Below are positions 6,934-14,030 of a DNA stretch of 23,511 bases, one piece after another; positions within the stretch are counted from its first letter, which is position 1; every line of letters begins with the position of its first letter. The notes beneath the pieces were generated by a model. It was given only the letters and a program-made list of their open reading frames with translations, was not told the origin of the DNA and made no database searches. The position numbers were made by a program, and so were the translations under genes. The DNA is from JBBPYA01 sp038200385 (GTDB lineage: Bacteria; Actinomycetota; Actinomycetes; Mycobacteriales; Geodermatophilaceae): NCBI GenBank assembly GCA_038200385.1, contig JBBPYA010000157.1:1-23511 (forward strand). Direction: 5' to 3'.

Positions 6934-8337
6934 TCAGGCCTTGGCCAGCTCGGCCAGCTGGTCGTCGCTGAGGACCGCGCCGGCGTCGGCCCGGCCGGCG
7001 GCGGTGTCGGCGTAGGCGAAGGAGCGGGTCAGCGGGCAGGTCGCCAGGAAGCTGACCTTCTCCCCCGGGCGGGGCCGGCGCTCGGGGATCGGGCGGGTCA
7101 GGTCGATCCGGTGGCCGTCCTTGATGACCTCGTGGATCGCGCCGGGCCGGCCCAGTACCGTGATGTCGGCGACCGGGTCGCCGTCCACGACGATGACGTC
7201 GGCGAGGTACCCCTCCCGCAGCGCGCCCACCCGGCCTTCCAGCTTGAGCACCCAGGCCGCGTCTGAGGTGGCTGCCCGGATCGCCTCCAGCGGGGAGAAC
7301 CCGGCGTACCGGACCAGCATGTCCAGCTCGCGGGCATGCCACTCGCCGCACGGCGTGATCGCGAAGCCGGTCTCGGAACCGGCGAGCACCCGGACCCCGG
7401 CCCGGTGCGCCTTGTCGATCATGACCCCGGTGACCTCGAGCTCGGCCTTGAACAGGTCGAGCAGCTCCGGAGCCGTGCCGACCCGCTCGCCGTAGTCCAC
7501 GAGGTTGCCGAGCAGGGTGAACGTCGGGCACAGCGCGGCGCCGCTGGCGACGACGGCGTCCAGCGCCTCGTCGTCCATGTAGGACGAGTGGTAGATCAGG
7601 TCCATGCCCGCCTCGGCGGACTCCTTGGTGCTGATCGCGTTGCGACAGTGCCCCACGACGGGCGTGTTCAACTCGTGCGCGGCGTCGATGACGGCCTGGA
7701 TCTCGCGCTGGGACCACACCTTGATCTCGGGTCCGCGCACCGACGGGATCAGCCCGGTGACCATGATCTTGATCCAGTCGACGCCGTACTTGATCTGCCG
7801 GCGCACCTCCCGGGCGATGCCGTCCACGTCGTGTACGACGGTCGCGTAGCCGGTGGTGCCCTCGTCCCGGATCAGCCGGCCCGCGGTGCCGCCGAGCATC
7901 GTCATCAGCGCGTTGCCGCCGGCCCCCATCCGGGGCCCCTCCACGATGCCGGCGTCGATGGCGTCGCGCAGTTCCACCCCGATGTTCCAGAGGCAATCCG
8001 CGTCCAGCACCCCGGTCACCCCGGCCCGCAACACCTTTTGGGCGTTGTGCGCGGACAGAATGGAGCTGCCGGCCTCGGTGCGGTGGAAGAACAGCTCGTC
8101 GTTGCCCGTGGGTTCACCGAAGGACAGGTGGGTGTGCGCGTCGATCAGGCCGGGCAGCACGGTCTTGCCGCGGGCATCGATCCGGGTGACGTCGTCCCGT
8201 CCGGCCGCCAGCTCGTCGGCGCGCGCGCCGAGCGCCGCGATCGTCCCGTCGGCGATCAGCACCGACTCGGCGGCGCGGGCCTCGGCGCCGGTGCCGTCCA
8301 CGACGGTTCCGGCCTCGATCAGGATCGTCTCACTCAT
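6934..8337 (-). CDS. Metal-dependent amidohydrolase (imidazolonepropionase/prolidase-like)
   Basis: This 467-residue amidohydrolase has an N-terminal beta domain (ILIEAGTVVDGTG, VLIADGTIAALG), then the metal barrel. H68 and H70 lie in DAHTH. K190 (DWIKIMVTG) fits the carbamylated bridging Lys. H230 (VVGHCRNA) and H250 (IYHSSYMD) follow. At the position of the usual catalytic Asp the sequence reads LAGSETGF, with Glu322 instead. The C-terminal block SPLEAIRAATSDAAW, GxLREGYLADVIVVDGDP is canonical. AAGGAG precedes ATG 8337. It is the last gene of the P450-1 operon, after a 148-bp gap. It probably hydrolyses a cyclic amide, lactam or related C-N/C-O bond of a pathway intermediate. The exact substrate is unknown. 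Confidence 0.9.
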   Translation of the reverse strand: MSETILIEAGTVVDGTGAEARAAESVLIADGTIAALGARADELAAGRDDVTRIDARGKTVLPGLIDAHTHLSFGEPTGNDELFFHRTEAGSSILSAHNAQKVLRAGVTGVLDADCLWNIGVELRDAIDAGIVEGPRMGAGGNALMTMLGGTAGRLIRDEGTTGYATVVHDVDGIAREVRRQIKYGVDWIKIMVTGLIPSVRGPEIKVWSQREIQAVIDAAHELNTPVVGHCRNAISTKESAEAGMDLIYHSSYMDDEALDAVVASGAALCPTFTLLGNLVDYGERVGTAPELLDLFKAELEVTGVMIDKAHRAGVRVLAGSETGFAITPCGEWHARELDMLVRYAGFSPLEAIRAATSDAAWVLKLEGRVGALREGYLADVIVVDGDPVADITVLGRPGAIHEVIKDGHRIDLTRPIPERRPRPGEKVSFLATCPLTRSFAYADTAAGRADAGAVLSDDQLAELAKA

Positions 8338-8485
8338 CTGGACTCCTTCCCTCGGCGGGCAGCCGTCCGGCGGCAACAATCCAGCGGCGAGGTCCCGCGG
8401 CCGGAGCGCTGCGACCAGGCTACCCACCATGGTCGACCGCCAGCCTCTGTAGTGTCAAGGTCGGTAACGACGTAGGACGGGCAGC
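8338..8485 (-). promoter_or_regulatory. 148-bp intergenic region with possible promoter for the amidohydrolase
   Basis: This is the largest gap inside the minus-strand operon. It holds TTGACA (8454-8459, minus), a good -35 match, but no convincing -10 at 16-18 bp. Directly upstream of it is GTAACGACGTAGG (8464-8476, plus), a member of the loose TARCGAC element set. An 8-bp palindrome GGTCGACC lies at 8431-8438. Independent transcription of the amidohydrolase is possible. Confidence 0.35.
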
Positions 8486-9247
8486 TCAGGCGTTGGTCAC
8501 GCCGAGCGCGAGCCCGCCGTCCACGGTCAGGACGCTGCCGGTGACCCAGTCCGCGGTGGCGAGATAGCCCACCGCCTCGGCCACCTCCTCGACCGTGCCG
8601 ATCCGGCCCAGCGCGTGGGCGCTGCCCAGCGCGGCCAGCCGTTCCCGGGCCTGGGCCGGTGTACCGAGTCCGGCGCGTTCGTTGATCTCGGTGTACACGC
8701 CACCGGGGCGGACGCAGTTGACGCGGATGTTCTGGGGCCCGAGTTCGGCGGCCAGGACGCCGGTCAGCGCCTCCAACGCGCCCTTCGTGGCGGCGTACGG
8801 CGACGCGCCGGGGAACGCCCGCTGGGTGTGCACGCTGCCGAAGAACACGATCGACCCGCGGCGCTCGCGCAGTGCCGGCAGCACCAGCCCGGACAGCTGG
8901 ACCGGTCCGGCGACGTTGGCGTGGTACAGCTCCAGCATCTCCTGCTCGTCGATCTCCCCGAGCGCGCCGCGGAGCATGTTGCCCGCGGCGTTGACGAGGG
9001 TGTCCAGGCCTCCGCCGTGCGCCAGTGCCCGGTCGAGCAGCCGCTGCCGGTCGGCCGGCACCGTGACGTCGGCCGGCACGGCGAGACACCGCTCGCCGAG
9101 TTCGGCGGCGACGGCCTGCACCTTGTCGGCGCGGCGCCCGGACACCGTGACCCGGGCTCCCGAGGCGACGAAGTGCCGCGCCACGCCGGCCCCGATGCCG
9201 GAGCCGCCGCCGGTCACCAGGACCGAGCTGCCCGCCAGTGTCCGCAC
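8486..9247 (-). CDS. Short-chain dehydrogenase/reductase (SDR-2)
   Basis: This is a 253-residue classical SDR. TGGGSGIG is at 12-19, NAAG at 86-89, catalytic S138 (FFGSVHTQ), and Y151/K155 in SPYAATKGALEALT. IRVNCVRPGGVYTE and the C-terminal GSVLTVDGG are typical of FabG-like NAD(P)-dependent dehydrogenases. The start is GTG at 9247 with GGAAGGAGG 5-6 nt upstream. It lies 47 bp after the TrmB-type regulator on the same strand and is part of the P450-1 operon. It likely oxidises or reduces a hydroxyl/keto group made by the P450 or Mo-hydroxylase. Specific substrate unknown. Confidence 0.93.
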   Translation of the reverse strand: MRTLAGSSVLVTGGGSGIGAGVARHFVASGARVTVSGRRADKVQAVAAELGERCLAVPADVTVPADRQRLLDRALAHGGGLDTLVNAAGNMLRGALGEIDEQEMLELYHANVAGPVQLSGLVLPALRERRGSIVFFGSVHTQRAFPGASPYAATKGALEALTGVLAAELGPQNIRVNCVRPGGVYTEINERAGLGTPAQARERLAALGSAHALGRIGTVEEVAEAVGYLATADWVTGSVLTVDGGLALGVTNA

Positions 9248-9294
9248 GCCGCCTCCTTCCCGCTGCTCAGTTCGTGCGACAGGTCGGCACAGTC

Positions 9295-10197
9295 TCAGCT
9301 GGCAGAGCGGCCCCGGCGGCCCCGCCGGGCCGGGACCCGGTCCCGCCCGCTCTCCTCGGCGGCCTGCAACGTGGCTGCGGGCAGTCCGCGGTCCGCCCGC
9401 AGCCGGCCCAGGTCGCGGTCCTCCTGCCAGAACGCGCGGATCTGGTCGGCGTCGAAGTGCTGGCCCATCAACTGGATCGCGACGTCGTGGCGGATGTACT
9501 CCACGGAGAGCAGGACCACGGCCGGATTGTCGGTGTAGACGCCCCAGGCGCCAGACGCGGTGAAGCCACCGATCACCGCCTCGCGGCGGTCCCCCACCGC
9601 GGTGAACAACCGGCAGCCGAGGTTCTCCAGGACGACATCGGGGGTGGACAGTTCGTGCTGGTACGTGCGTCCGATCGGTTCACCGAGATCGCCAAAGGCG
9701 ATCGACGTCACCGCGACGGAGCGGGCCTCGGCCGCGGCCACGGTGGGCCGCAGCACGGCCATCTCCTCCGGCCAGATCGACAGGAAAAGCTCCCGGCGGG
9801 CACCCGCCACCACGTCCCGGGCTCGCTCCAGCAGGGCCGCCGACCCGCTCAGATTGTGGATGAGGTGCACGGTCGGCGCGGCGACGATGGCAGGGAGCAT
9901 GGCGTCCAGCGCGTCCAGCGACTCGTGGTAGTCCCGGCCGAGCCGCTCCAGCAACGCCTTGGCCGGCAACGGAAGGTAGTCCACGGCATCGGTGGCGCCG
10001 CGGACCTTGAACGCCGCACCCCGCGCGACCAGCTTGGCCAGCGTCTCGTAGACGGTGCTGCGGGGGACGCCCGAGCGTTTTGCCACCTCGTACCCGTTCA
10101 GCGGCTCGCCCGCGCCTACCAGGGCCAGGTAGGTCTTCGCCTCGTACCCGGACATTCCCAGATGCTGCAGGCGCTCGATGACCTCGTCGTAGCTCAT
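9295..10197 (-). CDS. TrmB-family transcriptional regulator
   Basis: This is a 300-residue regulator. The N-terminal winged helix-turn-helix (about residues 5-80) reads LGMSGYEAKTYLALVGAGEP, then GYEVAKRSGVPRSTVYETLAKL, the TrmB signature. A short helical linker (LLERLGRDYHESLDALDAML) leads into the C-terminal TrmB effector domain (VHLIHNLSGSAALLERARDV, RELFLSIWPEEM). The tail is basic (RVPARRGRRGRSAS). The start ATG at 10197 is fixed by GGGGAGG 6-7 nt upstream. A longer in-frame reading to 10221 has no such site. TrmB proteins were first characterised as sugar-responsive regulators in archaea, and bacterial members are common. It lies between two SDR genes in the operon, so it probably controls this cluster in response to substrate. 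The effector is unknown. Confidence 0.88.
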   Translation of the reverse strand: MSYDEVIERLQHLGMSGYEAKTYLALVGAGEPLNGYEVAKRSGVPRSTVYETLAKLVARGAAFKVRGATDAVDYLPLPAKALLERLGRDYHESLDALDAMLPAIVAAPTVHLIHNLSGSAALLERARDVVAGARRELFLSIWPEEMAVLRPTVAAAEARSVAVTSIAFGDLGEPIGRTYQHELSTPDVVLENLGCRLFTAVGDRREAVIGGFTASGAWGVYTDNPAVVLLSVEYIRHDVAIQLMGQHFDADQIRAFWQEDRDLGRLRADRGLPAATLQAAEESGRDRVPARRGRRGRSAS

Positions 10198-10237
10198 GTG
10201 ACATCCTCCCCGATCCGGCACACAGACAGTGCCACGG

Positions 10238-11008
10238 CTACCCCGGGCCCACCGAATCGACGGTGCTCGGCCGGGCCAGGCCCAGCATGGCCGATTTCGT
10301 CAGGCCGCCGTCGACGGCCAGGGTCTGCGCGGTGACATACCCGGCCTTGTCCGAGAGAAGGAACAGCACCGCCGCCGCGACGTCCTCGGCGGTGCCGAGC
10401 GTCCCCGTCGGCACCTTGCCCTGGCGCTGCTTGCGGACCTCGGTGTCGGCGTAGATCGGATCGGACATGCCGGCCAGGATCAGGCCCGGCGCGACGGCGT
10501 TGACGCGCACGCCGCTCGCCGCCCACTCCAGCGCCATCTGCTCCGTGAGCAGGATGACGGCCGCCTTGGTGCTGGTGTACGCGCCGGCATTGGGTGCCGC
10601 AGAGATGCCATTGACCGAGGAGATGTTCACGATCGAACCGCCGCCGGCCCCCGCCATCAGCCGGGCCGCGGCGCGGGCCACCAGGAACGTCCCGGTGAGA
10701 TTGACGTCGAGCACCGCCCGCCAGTCGGGGAGAGACAGCTCCAGCAGCGGCCCGAACCGCACCAGGCCGGCGTTGTTGACCACGGCGGCGGGCGGGGCGT
10801 CCAGCGCCTCGAAGCCGGCCTGTACGGACTCCTCGACCGTGACGTCCACCGCGAACGGATAGGCGCCCTCGCCGAGCTCGTCGGCAACCGCCTCGGCAGC
10901 CGCCGCGTCGATGTCCCAGATCGCGACCCGGTAGCCCTCCTTGAGGGCGAACCGAGCGATCACGGCACCGATCCCCCCTCCTGCTCCGGTGACGACGGCC
11001 CAACTCAT
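10238..11008 (-). CDS. Short-chain dehydrogenase/reductase (SDR-3)
   Basis: This is a 256-residue classical SDR. TGAGGGIG is at 7-14, acidic D32 (AIWDIDAA) at the end of beta-2 suggests NAD(H) preference, and NNAG is at 78-81. Catalytic Ser lies in VNISSVNG (130/131), with Y144/K148 in AYTSTKAA. ASGVRVNAVAPGLI and TLAVDGG close the fold. ATG at 11008 has GAGGAG about 6 nt upstream. It is 38 bp downstream of P450-1 and 40 bp upstream of the regulator gene, all on one strand, so it probably acts on the P450 product. Substrate unknown. Confidence 0.93.
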   Translation of the reverse strand: MSWAVVTGAGGGIGAVIARFALKEGYRVAIWDIDAAAAEAVADELGEGAYPFAVDVTVEESVQAGFEALDAPPAAVVNNAGLVRFGPLLELSLPDWRAVLDVNLTGTFLVARAAARLMAGAGGGSIVNISSVNGISAAPNAGAYTSTKAAVILLTEQMALEWAASGVRVNAVAPGLILAGMSDPIYADTEVRKQRQGKVPTGTLGTAEDVAAAVLFLLSDKAGYVTAQTLAVDGGLTKSAMLGLARPSTVDSVGPG

Positions 11009-11046
11009 CTGCGACTCCTCAGGGATAGCGGCGGCGTGGCGCGCGG

Positions 11047-12282
11047 TCACGCTCGGCCGAGAAGGACGTGGTAGGTGCCGAAGTGGTCCCGGCGCGAGTG
11101 CGGGTCCCGCGTGGGCGGCCGCTGCGGATCCCGCCGTACGCCGTGGTCCAGCAACCGCCGCACCATCAGCGGCACCGTGCCGAGCACATGATCCACCTCC
11201 GGCCCGGTCTCCGCACCGGGTTCGGGGGGGCGGGGGACGGTGCCGCCGTCGAGTTCCATCCCGATGCACGCGTGCATGCCGCCGCCAAAGGTGTGGCCCC
11301 AAGGGGGGACGCCGGCGGGCAGGGCCCGATCGGGATTGAACTGCGCGGCGTCGGATCCGAACACCTCGGGGTCCCGGTTGGCGGCCTTGATGTCCATGAC
11401 GATGTGGGTGCCGGCGGCGACCTGGCGGCCGTCGCGCATGGTGAGGTCGGACATCGCCTCCCGCAGGGCGATGGGGCTGGCCGGATGCAGCCGGAACACC
11501 TCGTGCACACAGCGCTGGACGAAGAGGTCGTCCGCGAGCCGGTCGGCCTGCTCGGCGTTGCGCTCCGTCCACCGCAGGATCTCGTCGGCGGCGTGAGTGA
11601 ACGCGTCCGACGTGCTGTGCGATCCGGCCTGCAGGTAAAACGCGACCTCCCGCAGCATGAGCTGCCGGTCGACGCCCAACTCCTCCTCGTGCCGCACGAG
11701 GGCCATCAGCACGTCACGGGGCAGCTCGTCCTCGGGCACCGACGGATCGTGCGCAAGCGCGCGGCGCCGCTCGTAGGACGGGCCGAAGAACATCTCGTCG
11801 AACTCGGCCAGCGCGGCCGCGACCTCGGCCCGCACCTGCTCGGCCGGCCGGGTGCTGTGGACCAGCGTCGCGCCCTCGCTGAAGGTGACCGCGAACCCCT
11901 GCAGCGCGTCGGTCTCCGCGACCGAGCCGGTGGGCTGGTCCGCGCCGGCGACCCGGGCGGTGAGCCTCATCGTCGTCCGGTACCCCAGCGTCACCAGGTC
12001 CGCCCAGCCGGCCCGCAAGCTCGGCGCGAGTGCCTCGTCGATGATCTGCGGGACGAGTTCCTGCTCCCACCACTTGAACGTGCCCCGGCGGAACAGCCGG
12101 TTCTCCACCCTGCGGCGCAGCTTGTGGTCCGTCCCGTGCAGGTCGAGCAGGGTGTCGCGCATCACCACACCGCCGGCGTCGTACAGCCGCTGCCGCAGGT
12201 CCCGTTGCCGGAAGGCATCCCACAGCTCGGGGAACGTGGTGAGCTCGAGCACCGGCGATTCGGTCAGCTGGTCGGTCGACAC
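11047..12282 (-). CDS. Cytochrome P450 (P450-1)
   Basis: This soluble class I-type P450 has 411 residues from GTG 12282. The I-helix is QAGSHSTSDAF (219-228), the K-helix ExxR is E261-R264 (EVFRLHP), and the haem loop is FGGGMHACIG with ligand C339. It is a clear paralogue of P450-2: DLRQRLYD, LHGTDHKLRRRVENRLFRR and DDLFVQRCVHE all recur there with small changes. The start is GTG at 12282 (VSTDQL), because GGGAGG lies 6 nt upstream. GTG at 12288 would overlap that site closely. It heads the operon P450-1, SDR-3, regulator, SDR-2, amidohydrolase. The likely reaction is hydroxylation of the pathway substrate with electrons from a ferredoxin. Its partner could be the ferredoxin at 13806. Confidence 0.93.
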   Translation of the reverse strand: MSTDQLTESPVLELTTFPELWDAFRQRDLRQRLYDAGGVVMRDTLLDLHGTDHKLRRRVENRLFRRGTFKWWEQELVPQIIDEALAPSLRAGWADLVTLGYRTTMRLTARVAGADQPTGSVAETDALQGFAVTFSEGATLVHSTRPAEQVRAEVAAALAEFDEMFFGPSYERRRALAHDPSVPEDELPRDVLMALVRHEEELGVDRQLMLREVAFYLQAGSHSTSDAFTHAADEILRWTERNAEQADRLADDLFVQRCVHEVFRLHPASPIALREAMSDLTMRDGRQVAAGTHIVMDIKAANRDPEVFGSDAAQFNPDRALPAGVPPWGHTFGGGMHACIGMELDGGTVPRPPEPGAETGPEVDHVLGTVPLMVRRLLDHGVRRDPQRPPTRDPHSRRDHFGTYHVLLGRA

Positions 12283-12406
12283 CCGCACCCTCCCGTCCGG
12301 TCAGCGTCTCGGCGCAACGGCGTCATACGGCTAGCGACGCTAGTGTGTGCCGGATTGCACGTCACGTCTAGATCGGTCCGGTGTCAGGACCGGCGGGGAG
12401 GCAGGC
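12283..12406. promoter_or_regulatory. Divergent promoter region with palindrome CTAGCGACGCTAG
   Basis: About 124 bp separate P450-1 and the ACMSD-type amidohydrolase. The perfect inverted repeat CTAGCG-A-CGCTAG at 12331-12343 sits roughly in the middle and is a good operator candidate. Related but less symmetrical sequences occur at 5340-5352, 8464-8476 and 15351-15363. GGGGAGG before 12407 and GGGAGG before 12282 are the two ribosome-binding sites. Confidence 0.5.
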
Positions 12407-13468
12407 ATGTCGACGGATGTCCGCGACGTCGAGTCCGGCGCCCGGCAAGCGTCGACCACGCCAGGGCGGGTCATCGACGTCCACGCGCACGCCGTGCTGC
12501 CGATGACCCTGGGCGCCGCCGGGGCGGCCGGCCCCGAACTCGGCCAGGCCCCCGACGGCACGCCGTTCTACCGGGTCGGGGAGTACGTCCTGCGGGGGGT
12601 GCGCTACGAGGGCAGCCCGTTCATGGACGTCGACGTCCGGCTGCGCGCGATGGACGCGGCCGGCATCGACGTCCAGCTGCTGTCCCCCAACCCGCTGACC
12701 TACTTCGGGCGGCTGGACCCGGGAGCCGCGACCGACTACGCCCGGGCTCACAACGACGCGTTGGCCGAGCTGGTGCGGGCGCACCCGGACCGGCTGCTGG
12801 GTGCCGCCCAGCTGCCGATGCAGGATCTGGACGCCGCCGTCGCTGAGTTGCAGCGCTGCGTCCGTGAGCTGGGGCTGGTCGCGCCGTACATCGACACCGA
12901 TCCCGGTCGCCCGCTGGACGATCCCGCGATGGACGACTTCTACGCCGCGGCGGTGGAGTTGGACGTCCCGGTGTTCGTCCACCCCACGCCGCTGGGCAGC
13001 ACCGGACCGGCCGATGATCCCCGGCTGCGCCGCTTCGACCTGGACCTGCTGCTCGGTTTCGCCTACGACGAGACGTTGGCGGTGGCCGCCCTCGTCTTCG
13101 GCGGCGTGTTGCACCGGCATCCGCGGTTGGACGTCTGCCTGTCCCACGGCGGCGGGGCGACGGCGTACGTCGCCGGCCGGTTCGAGCGGGCGGTCCGGGT
13201 CCCCCGCCCGTGGGTGCCGGAGTTCCTCGTGGAGAACGGGGTGGCGCCCTACCTGCGCCGGCTGTGGCTGGACACCCACGTGCACAGCGGCGGGTCGCTG
13301 CGGCTGCTGGCGGACACCGTAGGCACCGAGCGGCTGGTGCTGGGCACCAACTTCGCCGGCTGGGACGCCCGGACGACCGAGGCCGTCGAGGAGGTGGGCG
13401 ACCTCGCCCCGGCCCTGTCTTCGAACGCCGAACGCCTGCTCCGGCTCGCGCCCGCCGCACTCGGCTAG
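12407..13468 (+). CDS. Amidohydrolase-2 family (ACMSD/decarboxylase-like) metal enzyme
   Basis: This 353-residue member of the ACMSD-type amidohydrolases includes decarboxylases and hydrolases of ring-derived acids. HxH is H26/H28 (IDVHAHAV), H192 lies in FVHPTP, and H247 in CLSHGGG. The position of the usual catalytic Asp reads LGTNFAGWD, i.e. N315. Two further features are SPFMDVDVRLRAMDAAGIDVQ and LLSPNPLTYF, the usual N-terminal strand arrangement. The start is ATG at 12407 (MSTDVRD) with GGGGAGG 5 nt upstream. An earlier in-frame ATG at 12347 lies inside the promoter region. It is divergent from P450-1 and overlaps the convergent Dabb gene by 4 bp at the 3' end. It may decarboxylate or hydrolyse a ring-cleavage intermediate. 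Confidence 0.88.
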   Translation: MSTDVRDVESGARQASTTPGRVIDVHAHAVLPMTLGAAGAAGPELGQAPDGTPFYRVGEYVLRGVRYEGSPFMDVDVRLRAMDAAGIDVQLLSPNPLTYFGRLDPGAATDYARAHNDALAELVRAHPDRLLGAAQLPMQDLDAAVAELQRCVRELGLVAPYIDTDPGRPLDDPAMDDFYAAAVELDVPVFVHPTPLGSTGPADDPRLRRFDLDLLLGFAYDETLAVAALVFGGVLHRHPRLDVCLSHGGGATAYVAGRFERAVRVPRPWVPEFLVENGVAPYLRRLWLDTHVHSGGSLRLLADTVGTERLVLGTNFAGWDARTTEAVEEVGDLAPALSSNAERLLRLAPAALG

Positions 13469-13758
13469 ATCTCGTACTGGACCGCGCAGCGGCCGGCCAG
13501 GATGGGCCGGATCCAGTCCCGGATCACCGCCTGGTGGCGCTCGTCCGCGGAGTAGGCGCGGTAGCGCTCCCGGTCGGGCAGGTCGACGACGACGGCCACG
13601 TCGCCGTTGCCCTCGGCCAGGCCCGCGTCCACTCCGACGCTGAACGTGCCGTAGTCCACGGCCAGCCGACCCCACTCTTCCAGCGCCCGGACCGCGGCGT
13701 CGCGGTCCTGCGCGCTCGCGTCGGCGTTCCAGGTGAACATCACGACATGACGGAACAC
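13465..13758 (-). CDS. Dabb (stress-responsive A/B barrel) domain protein
   Basis: This 97-residue single-domain protein starts MFRHVVMFTWNADAS, the characteristic first strand of Dabb dimeric alpha-beta barrels with its conserved His (H4). GDVAVVVDLPDRERYRAYSADERHQAVI supplies the central strand and the YxxxxxHxxV helix. Dabb proteins are small dimers. Some act as cyclases, isomerases or lyases on small aromatic or polyketide substrates, others have unknown roles. The start is GTG at 13758 with GAGGAG upstream. It follows the ferredoxin by 47 bp and is the last gene of the P450-2 operon. Its stop overlaps the convergent amidohydrolase by 4 bp. Confidence 0.85.
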   Translation of the reverse strand: MFRHVVMFTWNADASAQDRDAAVRALEEWGRLAVDYGTFSVGVDAGLAEGNGDVAVVVDLPDRERYRAYSADERHQAVIRDWIRPILAGRCAVQYEI

Positions 13759-13805
13759 GGGCTCTCCTCGGGGCTCGGCGGGGACCGGCTGAGCGCCGCA
13801 GGCAC

Positions 13806-14030
13806 TCAGTCCAACGGGACTTCCTGCTCAGCGGGACCCTGCAGCGTGATCGCCCCGGAGGGGCAGTTGCGGGCGATGTTCAGCAGGGTCTCCTCGGACA
13901 GGCCGGGAGGCGGCGGCTGAACCGCCTCGGCGATCTCGTCCGCGTCGAAGTGGAACGCCGAGGGCGCGTCCGCGACGCAGCGCCCGGAGCTGATGCAGAC
14001 GTCCTTGTCGACCCGCGCGATCAGCGCCAT
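13806..14030 (-). CDS. Small [3Fe-4S]-type ferredoxin
   Basis: This is a 74-residue single-cluster ferredoxin, VDKDVCISSGRCVADAPSAF and NCPSGAI. It has C12, C18 and C56, while the position between C12 and C18 that would carry the extra Cys of a [4Fe-4S] protein is Ser/Gly. This pattern is typical of [3Fe-4S] ferredoxins that feed bacterial P450s. The acidic composition (DADEIAEAV) fits. ATG at 14030 overlaps the stop of P450-2 by one base (TGATG), so translation is coupled and it almost certainly donates electrons to that P450. No ferredoxin reductase gene is present in the window. Confidence 0.93.
   Translation of the reverse strand: MALIARVDKDVCISSGRCVADAPSAFHFDADEIAEAVQPPPPGLSEETLLNIARNCPSGAITLQGPAEQEVPLD

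Noticed and set aside
7336..8475. Long plus-strand open frame opposite the amidohydrolase
   Set aside because: It is the complement shadow of a well-supported gene in high-GC DNA, with low-complexity composition and no domain. The same applies to frames at 2063-2818, 2834-3964, 11068-12846, 14132-15301, 17583-18578, 18996-20159 and 20767-22401.
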